From contig JAZRDG010000062.1 in assembly GCA_045660125.1 (NCBI GenBank), forward strand, positions 62,001-126,000: a DNA stretch of 64,000 nt, written 5' to 3'. Shown piece after piece: positions 47,077 through 57,103 of the stretch (positions are counted from its first letter, which is position 1; each line of letters begins with the position of its first letter). The notes beneath the pieces are model-generated. The model saw only the letters and a list, made by a program, of their open reading frames with translations, was not told the DNA's origin and made no database searches. The stretch is from SVQP01 sp045660125. GTDB taxonomy: Bacteria > Bacillota > Clostridia > Oscillospirales > CAG-272. Both the position numbers and the translations under genes were made by a program.

Positions 47077-47799
47077 ATGCAGGCTTTAGAAAACTTTTTC
47101 AACCAGTTACTGGTAAACATTCAAATTTATTATGATACTGCCACCACGGGCGTATCTACGCTGACGCTTGGTAAGACCCTTGCTCTGGTTGGCTCGAGCA
47201 TCGGTATGGCGCTGCTCGTTACCTTGGTTTACTTGCTTGTAAACCGTAAAAGAGCGTATTCCACAAAATCCTTGTTCACCATCCTTTTGATGGGTCCCAT
47301 CGTATCGGTCATCGTTATCGCAGTCGGCTCTAACCTGGCGCGTGCGATCTCCATCGGTGGTGGTCTTGCTCTCATCCGTTTCAGACATTCGGTTGAAAAT
47401 CCCAGCGATCTGATCTTCATTTACCTCTCCGCTGCAGTCGGTATGGCTTGCGGTACGGGCGGTATCGGCTTTGCTGCAATCGCGATCGGCATTATCCTTG
47501 CCGTGATTATCATCGCTTCCCTGACCGGCTTTGACCGCATCGGCGGTGGTTCGATGAGACTGACCGTTATGATTCCCGAATCCCTTGATTTTGCAGGCGT
47601 ATTTGAGCCCGTTCTCAAGCAGCACTGCAAGACCTTCAACCTCGAGAGAGTCAAGTCTGTTGAATACGGCACGCTGACCGAGCTGCGTTACAGAATTCGC
47701 CTTAAGAATAAGGACGCACAGAAGGCACTGATCGACGATATCCGCGTTCGTAACGGCAACCTGAATATTTCGATTACCCAGAAAGCATCTGACGATTGA
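47077..47799 (+). CDS. DUF4956 membrane protein
   Basis: A 240-residue protein with about four membrane helices (roughly 30-55, 68-88, 95-110 and 112-150) and a cytoplasmic ferredoxin-like C-terminal domain (about 160-235). The conserved SIGGGLALIRFRHSVENPSDLIFIYLS stretch is read in part as GGLALIRFRH. It is the usual operon partner of VTC proteins, which suggests that it channels or anchors polyphosphate synthesis at the membrane, similar to the Vtc1 part of the yeast complex. That role is inference. AAGGAG precedes the ATG. Confidence 0.85.
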   Translation: MQALENFFNQLLVNIQIYYDTATTGVSTLTLGKTLALVGSSIGMALLVTLVYLLVNRKRAYSTKSLFTILLMGPIVSVIVIAVGSNLARAISIGGGLALIRFRHSVENPSDLIFIYLSAAVGMACGTGGIGFAAIAIGIILAVIIIASLTGFDRIGGGSMRLTVMIPESLDFAGVFEPVLKQHCKTFNLERVKSVEYGTLTELRYRIRLKNKDAQKALIDDIRVRNGNLNISITQKASDD

Positions 47800-47811
47800 T
47801 TTTACATAGTA

Positions 47812-47842
47812 AAAATCCCAACCTCAAGCGAGGTTGGGATTT
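47812..47842. terminator. Bidirectional terminator (DUF4956 / XRE)
   Basis: A perfect stem of about 13 base pairs around loop AAGC (left arm 47812-47824, right arm 47829-47842), containing AATCCCAACCTC, with A- and T-runs on both sides. Confidence 0.88.
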
Positions 47843-47844
47843 TC

Positions 47845-48915
47845 TTATCTGTATTTGCGTAATACAGCAACATAATCAGTATTGTGCAATAGCTCTGCAT
47901 GCCTTCCTTCTTTGGCGTTGATCAAGCTTTCTACAAGCCAAGTGAGAAAATCATCTGCAGAAACGTTTACACGGTCAGGAAAATACGCTTGATGGACGGC
48001 TTCATCATGCTTAACAGCCTCTGATATTCTCTGAGCGGCGTAAAGATTCATATCAAGCAAAGTAATAATGCTCTCGTCATCGCCGCCTCTGAAAGTGAAA
48101 TCGTTTCTCATCCTATTCAGGAATGCTTCCGCAAGCCCTGCAAAGAATATATCTCCCGTTTCATCCAATGCGTGCAGCATTAGCTTGCCGTAAGAAATGG
48201 CTTTTTCAGCCTTCTCTTTCATCGTAAGTTCATTATCAAAGAATATGACACGACCAAGCTTATCCCCCGAAAAAGCGACAAGCTCGTACATGTTTTTGCT
48301 GACCCAAAAGTAATACTCATTCGTGTCTTTTGCAAACAGCTGCTCACTCTTTTGTCCGGCTGTCAGATACCAGTTGATAAATTTGGTTCTGTATATCTCC
48401 AAGGCTTCATCCGTCTTTCCTTCAGCATGCAGAATCTTGGCACGCATATTCCATGCATTGAGTCTTATGACCTCTTCGGTACAACCTTCCAGTATTTTTT
48501 CACAAATTGCAAGAAATTCATCCTTGTGCTTAATCAGGACCGCAGGATCATTATCAGCGTCTCCTGCAATATTCCACATGTAATAATGCATGATCCAATA
48601 ATCCGTTGGATAGTCGCGGCGCGCTTTTGTAATGATCTCTCGACCAATCTGGTTATTTCGGTGCTTGCGATAAAGTGTGATTATCTTTTCGATTTCGGTC
48701 TGTACCTTTTCACGGTCATATCCCATCAGCTTATCAAGACTAACATCGAAGAAATAGGCGAGGGGCTGCAAGAGCGTAATATCGGGATAACTCTCTCCTC
48801 TTTCCCATTTGCTGACGGCAGCACAGGATACGCCCATAGCAACCGAAAGCTGTTCCTGCGTGATGTTTTTTGCGATGCGCAAACGCTTAATGTTTGAGCC
48901 AATATTGATATCCAT
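47845..48915 (-). CDS. XRE-family transcriptional regulator with helical-repeat C terminus
   Basis: A 356-residue protein with an N-terminal Cro/C1-type helix-turn-helix (8-62, IKRLRIAKNITQEQLSVAMGV and AAVSKWERGESYPD). A long alpha-helical region (about 75-350) with TPR-like pairs follows, such as ILHAEGKTDEALEIY. It has the look of Rgg/PlcR-like or stress regulators whose C terminus binds a peptide or other ligand. The target is unknown, and the gene stands alone between terminators. GGAGG lies before the ATG. Confidence 0.85.
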   Translation of the reverse strand: MDINIGSNIKRLRIAKNITQEQLSVAMGVSCAAVSKWERGESYPDITLLQPLAYFFDVSLDKLMGYDREKVQTEIEKIITLYRKHRNNQIGREIITKARRDYPTDYWIMHYYMWNIAGDADNDPAVLIKHKDEFLAICEKILEGCTEEVIRLNAWNMRAKILHAEGKTDEALEIYRTKFINWYLTAGQKSEQLFAKDTNEYYFWVSKNMYELVAFSGDKLGRVIFFDNELTMKEKAEKAISYGKLMLHALDETGDIFFAGLAEAFLNRMRNDFTFRGGDDESIITLLDMNLYAAQRISEAVKHDEAVHQAYFPDRVNVSADDFLTWLVESLINAKEGRHAELLHNTDYVAVLRKYR

Positions 48916-48966
48916 ATTTGTACCTCCGTTGAGATAAAGAGTAAGCCGACGTCTGCTTCTGCCTAT

Positions 48967-48994
48967 ATTATATCATAAAATACGTATATGTAAA
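48967..48994 (-). promoter_or_regulatory. Sigma-A promoter of the XRE regulator
   Basis: On the minus strand, TTTACA (48989-48994), a 16-base spacer and TATAAT (48967-48972). Confidence 0.65.
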
Positions 48995-49107
48995 GGTATT
49001 GTTGGGAAACACAAGTTTTACCATAGGTTGAATTTATTGAGCGCCTATCACAGCCCATATTCACTGATACGATCTTCCATAAGAGTGTATTTGATACCAT
49101 TGATAAA

Positions 49108-49139
49108 ACAAAAACACCGCAATTATGCGGTGTTTTTGT
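49108..49139. terminator. Terminator after the GH2 gene / polC operon
   Basis: The stem ACAAAAACACCGC / GCGGTGTTTTTGT (49108-49120, 49127-49139) with loop AATTAT. It reads well on both strands; for the minus strand it closes the pyrH-to-GH2 gene run. Confidence 0.85.
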
Positions 49140-49146
49140 TTTGCTG

Positions 49147-51492
49147 TTAAAATCCTTCGTATTCACCAAAGAAGCCTGCCTTTTGCATGCAGTCGCGGTA
49201 CGCTTCCCACGTCCAGCCATCGCCAATGGTACAGGTAAAGTGGTTTTTGCCGTTACCGGCGGTGCTTTTCCATGTGATCATATAAAAGCCGAATTTCTTT
49301 TCGGAAACCTGTTCGATCTTGGCACAGCCGTTTGCTTCAATCGTCAACTCGCCATGCGCCATGACAGTGTCGTTTGTCAGATCGGTCACTGTATAGATTG
49401 CTTTGACCTCGGCTTGTGTGTCGTTTGCTGCAACCAGCGTCAATTTGCCGTTTACAGGTTCATCGAACATCATGCAGAACGGTGCTTGCGAACGCTTGAT
49501 ATAGTGATATGCGAGCTTTTTGCAGCCATACCAGTCCACGACCGCATCCGAGACCTGCGGCCAACCGTCTGCAATATTCCACCAAAGAATACCGCTCATT
49601 CTCCATTTGTGAATGCGGAAGCGCTCAATGAAATACTTGACCGCCTCGGCTTGCGATACCTGGCTTTGTCTTGCAAAGGTATCAAGATCATTACCGGGCG
49701 TGCCGAACAACCGCTCAACCTGGCTGACCATGAGTCGGTTACGGTAGCCATAGGGATTTCCGTCAAGGTAAGGCTCCATGCCGGCGGCGTGGATCAACCA
49801 ATCGGGATTATCGCAGATTTCGTAGATCGACTTTTGAGGCAAGCTGTTCTCTGGAATGAACTTTTTGATAGATTCAGGCGAGGGGCAGCCGTGATAACCG
49901 ATCTCGGAAGCGAAATGGCACTCGGAGTTGCCGTAGAAATCTCCCTTGAAATAGTCACGCGGTCCCCAAAGGTGATCCTCGGAGGGCATGCCGTAGCGAT
50001 AAGCGGTGGCATCAAGGTAGGGGGAGCTGGGCAGATACGGACGCGTGGCGTCATGATTGCGAAGCTCGTGCAGTATGGTATCACGCGTAATTCTGTTGAA
50101 ATTAGGATCAAGCATTGCGACAGGATCGTTATCGGTACGGTGGGATTCCCAATACGGTACGACAAAGATATCGCATTCATTATCCCCTGCCCACAGCACA
50201 AGCGATGGGTGGTTGCGTTTTTCGATTGCGATCTGTTTGATCTCCTCTTTTACAAGCCTGCAAAGCCGCTCGTCATCAGGATAATGACCGCAGGCAAAGC
50301 TGAAGTCCTGCCAGATCATGATGCCATGCTCGTCGCAATAGTCGTACAGCACGTCGCTGGGATAGACGTTGCCACCCCAACAGCGGATCATATTGCAGCC
50401 CTGCTCGTCTACCAGCTTGATATTGCGCAAGGTGTAGTCATCGTGTCTTGACGGAAATGCGTCGCAAGGTACCCAGTTTGTACCCATAGCGAATATGCGC
50501 TTGCCGTTGACGATAAAGCAGAAATCACCGTCGTCTCCCGAGCACGAAGTGCGCTTGAGCCACAGCGTGCGAATACCAAAGCGGTATTTCACGCTGTCGT
50601 ATTCCACACCGTCCTTGACCAGCTTGATCTCCATATTGTAAACGTTCTGCTCACCGTAATTCTTGGGCCACCACAGCTTGGGATTCAAAAATCCAAACTG
50701 GATCTTGCAGGAGGCGCAGAAGGGTCTGTACTCATGGTGGATCACGCTGTCGCCGCATTCACCGTGCAGTATCACGCGGAAATCCGAGAGAAAGTCCTCT
50801 TCGGTGTGAATTCTGAGCGTGGTGCAGATATAAGCGTCATGCTCATTTGCCCACATAGTATAGGTAAAGGGGTCTTCAATGCGATTTTGGGGCTTGTACA
50901 CGATCTCCACAGGCTTCCAAAGACCGCCCGAAATCAAGCGCGGCATGATATCCCAGCCAAACATGGATCCTGCTTTGCGCAGCTGGATACCGTCTTGATT
51001 GTATTTGAGACCGAAGCACATAGCGGGCACTTCGAATTCTCTTGCATAGATCGCCGATGGCAGAATGTGCACAAGCAGCGTATGCTTGCCGCTCTCCAGA
51101 TCTTTCATTTGAAACGTGTGCGAGTGGAACATATTCTCGACAAAGCCAAGCAGCTCACCGTCCAAATAGATTTCAGCTGCCGTGTCAATGCCTCCAAAGC
51201 GAAGCTCGGAATCTTGATCGCACTTGCTTTCAAAATCGAATTCTGTGAAATAATACAAATGCAAATTCTCAAGGCGCTGGGTTTTAACAGAATTCTGCCC
51301 CCAATACACATCCTCGAGAATCCCCTCTCTCATAAAATCCAATTCAAAATTTCCGGGAACGCTTGCAGGAATAGTCATATAGCCTCCGGTTATGACGTCA
51401 GCGGGACTTTTCAAACAAATGCGTTCTCTTTTGACTTTAGCATTTTCGATCCATGCAAGTCTCCAATCGGATATTTGTACGCAACGTTTCAT
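49147..51492 (-). CDS. Beta-mannosidase-like glycoside hydrolase family 2
   Basis: A 781-residue GH2 enzyme. An N-terminal sugar-binding beta domain (about 1-195, YFTEFDFESK and HTLLVHILPSA), immunoglobulin-like domains and a TIM barrel (about 305-600) are seen, with the acid/base E439 in LWAGDNECD and the nucleophile E530 in FASEIGYHG. WCGGN-type and FWPKNYG-like (LWWPKNYGEQ) stretches fit the mannosidase branch. No signal peptide, so it works on imported beta-mannosides. The start at 51492 follows GGAGG by 5 bases; an upstream GTG is less likely. It lies 17 bases behind polC, an odd place for a catabolic gene. Confidence 0.88.
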   Translation of the reverse strand: MKRCVQISDWRLAWIENAKVKRERICLKSPADVITGGYMTIPASVPGNFELDFMREGILEDVYWGQNSVKTQRLENLHLYYFTEFDFESKCDQDSELRFGGIDTAAEIYLDGELLGFVENMFHSHTFQMKDLESGKHTLLVHILPSAIYAREFEVPAMCFGLKYNQDGIQLRKAGSMFGWDIMPRLISGGLWKPVEIVYKPQNRIEDPFTYTMWANEHDAYICTTLRIHTEEDFLSDFRVILHGECGDSVIHHEYRPFCASCKIQFGFLNPKLWWPKNYGEQNVYNMEIKLVKDGVEYDSVKYRFGIRTLWLKRTSCSGDDGDFCFIVNGKRIFAMGTNWVPCDAFPSRHDDYTLRNIKLVDEQGCNMIRCWGGNVYPSDVLYDYCDEHGIMIWQDFSFACGHYPDDERLCRLVKEEIKQIAIEKRNHPSLVLWAGDNECDIFVVPYWESHRTDNDPVAMLDPNFNRITRDTILHELRNHDATRPYLPSSPYLDATAYRYGMPSEDHLWGPRDYFKGDFYGNSECHFASEIGYHGCPSPESIKKFIPENSLPQKSIYEICDNPDWLIHAAGMEPYLDGNPYGYRNRLMVSQVERLFGTPGNDLDTFARQSQVSQAEAVKYFIERFRIHKWRMSGILWWNIADGWPQVSDAVVDWYGCKKLAYHYIKRSQAPFCMMFDEPVNGKLTLVAANDTQAEVKAIYTVTDLTNDTVMAHGELTIEANGCAKIEQVSEKKFGFYMITWKSTAGNGKNHFTCTIGDGWTWEAYRDCMQKAGFFGEYEGF

Positions 51493-51509
51493 AGACACCT
51501 CCGTTATAT

Positions 51510-54500
51510 TTAGAAGTTGAATGTTAACTGGTCAGTTTCGTTGATGCCGTCCAGTACGCCGTTGCGGCGCAGAATGTCGATGACGGCTTGCGAAAGCTTT
51601 GCACGGATTTTGAGATCCTCGACCGAGAAGAACGGTTCCTCTGCTCTTGCGCGCACGATGTTCTCTGCCGCAGTTTCGCCAAGACCGCCAAGCGAGGAGA
51701 ACGGCAGACGGATCTTACCGTTTTCGGGCAGAAATTCGCGCCAATCCGACTTTTCAAGGTCAACGGGCAAGAATCTGATGCCGCGCGCGAACGCCTCGTT
51801 GGCAAGCTGCAGCACGGGTATGCTGGCTTGCTCCTTGGGAGACGCGTCAAAGCCTCTGTCTTCGATATCCTTGATGTGCGCCATGAGTGCCTTTTTGCCC
51901 TTCATGATCAGCTCACCGTCAAAGCCATCCGACTGCACGGTGAACATTGCGCAGTAGAATGCAAGCGGAATGTGCACCTTATACCATCCAAGACGGATCG
52001 CAGACATGTCGTACGCGGCTGCGTGTGCCTTGGGGAACATGTATTTGATACGCTTACACGACCAGATATACCACTCGGGCACGCCCGCTTCCAGCATTTC
52101 CTGCTCGTATTCGGGAATAAGCCCCTTTCCCTTTCGCACCATTTCCATGATCTTGAAGGCGTGGTCCTTTTGTACGCCGTAATCTATGAGCGCCAGCATG
52201 ATTGAGTCACGCGTACCGATAACCTCGGAAATGGTACACGTGCCGTTTTTGATCAACTCCTGCGCGTTATTCGTCCAAACGTCGGTACCGTGCGAAAGTC
52301 CCGAAATCTGCAAAAGGTCCGAGAAGGTCTGCGGTTTACACTCCTGCAGCATCTTGATTACGAACTTGGTGCCAAGCTCGGGCAGACCCAACGTGCCAAG
52401 CGGGCAGTTGATATCCTCGGGCGAGATTCCGAGCGGCTTGGTAGACAAGAACAGTTCGTAGATCGAGCGGTCGTTCATAGGCACGTCCAAAACGCTTGTA
52501 TCCGAGTATTTCTCCAGGTACTTATACTTGGTAGGCATATCGTGTCCAAGCTCGTCCAGCTTGAGCAGCGTATCGTGCAGATATTCAAAGGTAAAGTGCG
52601 TGGTGACAATGTCGGATTTGACGTCCTCTGCAGGGTGCTGCACGGGACAGAAATCGTACACCTCCATGGTCTTGGGCACTACGACGATACCGCCGGGGTG
52701 CTGACCGGTGTTTCTCTTAACGCCTACGCAGTTGGCAACCAGTCGGTTTGCTTCGGCATTGGATACGCTGACGTTCTTTTCTTCAAAGTACTTCATGACG
52801 TAACCGTACGCCGTCTTATCCGCAAGCGTACCGATCGTGCCCGCACGGAACACGTTTTCTGCGCCAAACAATTCTTCGGTATACTTATGTACGCGACCCT
52901 GCACCTCACCCGAGAAGTTCAGGTCAATATCGGGCGATTTATCACCGTAGAAGCCAAGGAAGGTTTCAAACGGGATATCGTGTCCGTCATAATTGAGCTT
53001 TGTACCGCACTTGGGGCAATTAGCGTCCGGCAGGTCAAAGCCCGAGCCGATCTTGTGCTTTTTCGCGTATTCAAAATCGGAATACTGGCAACTGGGACAC
53101 CAATAGTGTGCCGGCAACGGATTTACCTCGGAGATACCTGCCATAGATGCTACGACAGAAGAACCAACCGAGCCACGCGAGCCTACAAGGTAGCCCTGCT
53201 GCTCGCTGTACCATACAAGCTTTTGCGCGATCATGTAAAGCACCGCAAAGCCGTTTTTGATAATCGATTCCAGCTCTCTTGCAAGTCGCGAGGAAACGAT
53301 CTCGGGCAGCGGATCACCGTACATCTTTTTGGCTCTTTCCCAGCAGATGCGCTGCAAGTCCTCCTCTGCTCCGTCCATGGTAGGCGTAAACGTACCCTTG
53401 GGGAACGGGCGGATATTGCTCTCGATCATATCATTGATCATATTGGTGTTGGTGACAACGACTTCGTACGCCTTTTCCTCTCCGAGATATGCAAATTCCT
53501 CCAGCATTTCCTCGGTGGTTCTGTAGTACAGGAAAATGTCACGATCGCCGTCCTTGAACTTTTGACCGCAAAGCAGTATCTTTCTGTAAATGCCGTCCTC
53601 TTTGTTCAGAAAATGCGCGTCACAGGTAGCAACGACAGGCTTGTTATACTGCTCGCCAAGCGCAACGATGCGTCTGTTGAGATCGCGCAGCCCTTCCTCG
53701 TTTGCAACCTTGCCCTCGTCAATCAAGAACATGTTGTTGGTGATAGGCTGGATCTCCAAATAGTCGTAAAAGCTGATCAGATCTTCAAGCTCAGCCTCGC
53801 TCTTGTTTTCAAGGATCGCGGTAAACACCTCGCCTGCCTCGCAAGCAGAGCCGACGATCAAGCCCTCACGGTGCTTTTCAAGCTGCGTCTTGGGGATACG
53901 CGGGCTTCTGCGGTAATACTGCAGGTTGCTCATGGAAACAAGCTTATAAAGGTTCTTGAGTCCGGTTGCGTTCTTGACCAGCAAAATTTGATGGTAAGGC
54001 TTCAATTTCAGAGGGTCAGAGCTGACCGTCATTTCATGACAAAGCTGCTCAAACGTCAAAATTTCAGCCGATTTCATCTGCTCGCACATCTTGAAGTAAA
54101 TGTACGCCAGCATTTCGGCGTCATCGCTTGCGCGGTGGTGATTAAAGTCACCAAGTCCGTAATGCTCTGCAAGCAGATTCAGCTTGTGCTTATTGAGTGC
54201 GGGATTGAGGAATCTGGAAAGCGCGACCGTATCAAGATAGGGGTTACGCAGCTCCATGCCGCATTCCTGCGCGTTATGACGGATAAAACCGATATCAAAG
54301 CTTGCATTGTGCGCGATCAGCAGCTTTGCAGGCTGACCTGCAACGTCGCCTATGAAGCCAAAAAACGCTTCTAAGGCATCTTTGATTTTGGGTGCACCCT
54401 TGACCATTTCATCCGTAATGCCCGTTAATTTGACGATTTCCTCGGGGATAGGCACCTCGGGATCGACAAAGGTATTAAACGTATCCAAAACCTCGCCCTG

Positions 54501-55958
54501 CTTGATGCGCACGGCACCGATTTCCGTGATTTTACAGGCCTTTGCGGAAAGACCCGTGGTCTCAATATCAAATACAATGCATTCATCGTAAGGCGTATAT
54601 GCGCAATGTCCCGTAACCGCTCCCGCAGTATCGTTGACGAAATATGCCTCCATGCCGTAAATGACCTTTTGACCGATCTTCTCGGCTGTCAGCATTGCGT
54701 CCTGATATGCCTGCACGTTGCCGTGGTCGGTAATGGCAACGGCGGGGTGCCCCCACTTATTTGCTTGCTTGACCGCAACCGAGGGCGGAATCATAGCGTC
54801 CATGGTAGACATTTGTGTATGCAAATGCAGCTCAACGCGCTTTACGGGTGCATTGTCCTTGCGCGCAAGCTTTTTGATCTTTGCGATCTCAACCGGATAG
54901 AACAAGCAGTCAGGACCCTCGGTACGGTTGCCGTCCTTGCTCTTTTTGGTCTCGTATTTGGTGTATCCCTTCATAGCGACAACAGCGCCGTTCGATACAA
55001 CCTTGCAAATCTCATCCGTCTCCTCGGGCTCTACGTTAAAGGATTTGATTTCAATGGAGGAGTTTCCGTCGGTAATGCAATAGTTGAGATTGAACTTTTC
55101 GCCCGTACGGTTTCGCTCCTTGTTAAATGCATAAATCTCACCCAGAATGACGATGTTGCGCACGGGCTTGTCCAGTACGGCGATGGGCGTGGGCTTGATT
55201 TCAAAGGCATCACCCTTGACGTACTCCACAGAGGAAATATCGTAAGAGGTATGTCCGATCGTGCATATGCCGTCTGCAATGATGGGAGTAGGATCTTCAT
55301 CATAAACCGAGCGGATTCTGGGATGCTCGGGCTGCTCGATGCCTTGCGGTGTTGCCGGCTTTGAAGAATAATCGCCCTGCGTCTTGGCACGGTCATATTC
55401 CTTGGCAGCTTGCGCCAAGCGCTTGTCGAGTTCCTCCAGCTGACGCAGATACAGCTCACTGCGCTCATTCTCGCCAAAATCCTCGGAATGCACGATTTTG
55501 ACTTTGATATGTAACCCGAATTCGGAAAACAGAATGTTTTCCATGATCTGCGGCGTGCGTGCATCCTCCATAAGCAAAATGCCCGCGTCAATCACGGGCA
55601 GTTCTACTGTGAGCACCCCTTGATCAAGCTTATACTTATAACGGTGGAAAAATCCGCGCGCAACAATGCCTACCTCTTCGGTTTCCTGCAAAAGCTGCGG
55701 TACGTAGCCCGCATCAAATAATTCCGCAGGATATTTGGGCAGAATTTTCACGCGATTGAGTTCATATGCCTTACAGATCTCTTCCTGTATGCGATACAGC
55801 TCGTTCTTCTCCACAATTTGCGGAAAATTGGCTGTGACCTCTATGATCTTTCGTTCTTTGTCCGCCATCACGCGCATATCGGTGATGGAAAGTAATAGCT
55901 TTTGTGTATACGTATCGGGGTGATATTTATGAAATATCTCAAGAAACGTCTTTTTCAT
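51510..55958 (-). CDS. polC: DNA polymerase III alpha subunit, PolC type
   Basis: A 1482-residue replicative polymerase of the Gram-positive PolC class. In order it holds an N-terminal domain (about 1-210), an OB fold (about 225-345), a PHP domain opening with VELHLHTQMSTMDA (H378), a 3'-5' exonuclease inserted at about 458-625 (D464 in VFDIETTG), the rest of the PHP domain, the palm with catalytic D1010 and D1012 (SPDIDLNFSG), a zinc-binding stretch (CPSC ... CPKC, about 965-1000) and a C-terminal helix-hairpin-helix region. It carries out leading-strand synthesis. It is the last housekeeping gene of the pyrH operon. Confidence 0.98.
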   Translation of the reverse strand: MKKTFLEIFHKYHPDTYTQKLLLSITDMRVMADKERKIIEVTANFPQIVEKNELYRIQEEICKAYELNRVKILPKYPAELFDAGYVPQLLQETEEVGIVARGFFHRYKYKLDQGVLTVELPVIDAGILLMEDARTPQIMENILFSEFGLHIKVKIVHSEDFGENERSELYLRQLEELDKRLAQAAKEYDRAKTQGDYSSKPATPQGIEQPEHPRIRSVYDEDPTPIIADGICTIGHTSYDISSVEYVKGDAFEIKPTPIAVLDKPVRNIVILGEIYAFNKERNRTGEKFNLNYCITDGNSSIEIKSFNVEPEETDEICKVVSNGAVVAMKGYTKYETKKSKDGNRTEGPDCLFYPVEIAKIKKLARKDNAPVKRVELHLHTQMSTMDAMIPPSVAVKQANKWGHPAVAITDHGNVQAYQDAMLTAEKIGQKVIYGMEAYFVNDTAGAVTGHCAYTPYDECIVFDIETTGLSAKACKITEIGAVRIKQGEVLDTFNTFVDPEVPIPEEIVKLTGITDEMVKGAPKIKDALEAFFGFIGDVAGQPAKLLIAHNASFDIGFIRHNAQECGMELRNPYLDTVALSRFLNPALNKHKLNLLAEHYGLGDFNHHRASDDAEMLAYIYFKMCEQMKSAEILTFEQLCHEMTVSSDPLKLKPYHQILLVKNATGLKNLYKLVSMSNLQYYRRSPRIPKTQLEKHREGLIVGSACEAGEVFTAILENKSEAELEDLISFYDYLEIQPITNNMFLIDEGKVANEEGLRDLNRRIVALGEQYNKPVVATCDAHFLNKEDGIYRKILLCGQKFKDGDRDIFLYYRTTEEMLEEFAYLGEEKAYEVVVTNTNMINDMIESNIRPFPKGTFTPTMDGAEEDLQRICWERAKKMYGDPLPEIVSSRLARELESIIKNGFAVLYMIAQKLVWYSEQQGYLVGSRGSVGSSVVASMAGISEVNPLPAHYWCPSCQYSDFEYAKKHKIGSGFDLPDANCPKCGTKLNYDGHDIPFETFLGFYGDKSPDIDLNFSGEVQGRVHKYTEELFGAENVFRAGTIGTLADKTAYGYVMKYFEEKNVSVSNAEANRLVANCVGVKRNTGQHPGGIVVVPKTMEVYDFCPVQHPAEDVKSDIVTTHFTFEYLHDTLLKLDELGHDMPTKYKYLEKYSDTSVLDVPMNDRSIYELFLSTKPLGISPEDINCPLGTLGLPELGTKFVIKMLQECKPQTFSDLLQISGLSHGTDVWTNNAQELIKNGTCTISEVIGTRDSIMLALIDYGVQKDHAFKIMEMVRKGKGLIPEYEQEMLEAGVPEWYIWSCKRIKYMFPKAHAAAYDMSAIRLGWYKVHIPLAFYCAMFTVQSDGFDGELIMKGKKALMAHIKDIEDRGFDASPKEQASIPVLQLANEAFARGIRFLPVDLEKSDWREFLPENGKIRLPFSSLGGLGETAAENIVRARAEEPFFSVEDLKIRAKLSQAVIDILRRNGVLDGINETDQLTFNF

Positions 55959-56011
55959 TTTCAGACCTCGTGTTTTAAACTTTTAATTTCTCGATTATTT
56001 ATTTGTATTCT

Positions 56012-57103
56012 TCAACTGTTATTCCGCATTTGTTTGATCTTGTCGATCAAAACCTTTATCACTTCATCTTCTTTGATCTTTGCAATAATTTCGCCACGGG
56101 AGATCAGCAACGCTTCGCCTTTTCCTCCCGCAATGCCAATATCGGCTTCCCTTGCTTCACCGGGGCCGTTTACAACGCAGCCCATCAGGGCTACTCGAAT
56201 GGGATAATCCAAAAGACCTTCACGCTCGGCAGCATCCCTGAATTGCTTTTCAAGGCCGATCAGGTCGATCTTGGTTCTGCCGCACGTCGGGCAGCTGACA
56301 ATGTTCATACCGCTCTGTCCCTTGATTTCAAGTGCGTTCAGAATGCTCTTGGCAGCTGCGACCTCGCGAATGGGGTCAGCCGTTAAAGAGACGCGCATGG
56401 TGTCGCCAATGCCGTCGCACAAAAGCGCACCAATGCCTGCAGCGCTTTTGATCATACCGTACTGCTCACTTCCCGCCTCGGTCACGCCGATATGGATGGG
56501 ATAATTGCACCGCTCGGCTACAAGTCGGTTTGCCTTGATCATTTGCTCGACCGACGAGCCCTTGATAGAGATCACGATATCCGCAAAGTCAAATTCCTCA
56601 AGCAAGGATACGTGGTACATCGCGGATTCGCAAAGTGCCTCGGGCGTGGGCGCACCGTATTTCGCAAGAATATGCTTTTCAAGAGATCCGCCGTTTACGC
56701 CGATGCGAATCGGAATGCTTTTTTGCTTACAGGCATCCACAACCGCCTTGACGCGATCTTTATCACCGATATTGCCGGGGTTGATGCGAATCTTATCAAC
56801 GCCACGCTCTGCGCATGCAAGCGCTGCGCGATAATCAAAATGAATATCCGCAACGATGGGCACACGGATCCCCGCTTGCTTGATGGCGGTGATGGTCTGT
56901 GCGCTTTCGGCGTCCGGAACGGTTATGCGAACGATCTCGCATCCTGCCTGCTCCAAGCGGCGCACCTGATCCACGGTTGCGTGCGCATCCTTGGTATCTG
57001 TATTGGTCATTGACTGAATGGAAATAGGTGCATTTCCACCGATCGTCACGTCGCCAACCTTAACAGATCTTGTTTTTCTTCTGATACTTTGATAATCTAT
57101 CAT
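56012..57103 (-). CDS. ispG: 4-hydroxy-3-methylbut-2-enyl diphosphate synthase IspG
   Basis: A 363-residue IspG (GcpE) of the MEP isoprenoid pathway. The TIM-barrel N-terminal part begins RRKTRSVKVGDVTIGGNAPISIQSMTNTDT (read in pieces). The C-terminal iron-sulfur domain has the ligands C271 and C274 (SCPTCGRTK), C309 and E316 (GCVVNGPGEA), which hold the [4Fe-4S] cluster. Its start overlaps the rseP stop by four bases, so translation is coupled. It provides precursors for the UppS step in the same operon. Confidence 0.97.
   Translation of the reverse strand: MIDYQSIRRKTRSVKVGDVTIGGNAPISIQSMTNTDTKDAHATVDQVRRLEQAGCEIVRITVPDAESAQTITAIKQAGIRVPIVADIHFDYRAALACAERGVDKIRINPGNIGDKDRVKAVVDACKQKSIPIRIGVNGGSLEKHILAKYGAPTPEALCESAMYHVSLLEEFDFADIVISIKGSSVEQMIKANRLVAERCNYPIHIGVTEAGSEQYGMIKSAAGIGALLCDGIGDTMRVSLTADPIREVAAAKSILNALEIKGQSGMNIVSCPTCGRTKIDLIGLEKQFRDAAEREGLLDYPIRVALMGCVVNGPGEAREADIGIAGGKGEALLISRGEIIAKIKEDEVIKVLIDKIKQMRNNS

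Noticed and set aside
52290..54374. A 694-codon plus-strand frame inside polC
   Set aside because: Antisense shadow of PolC; the long opening is explained by codon bias in the real gene.
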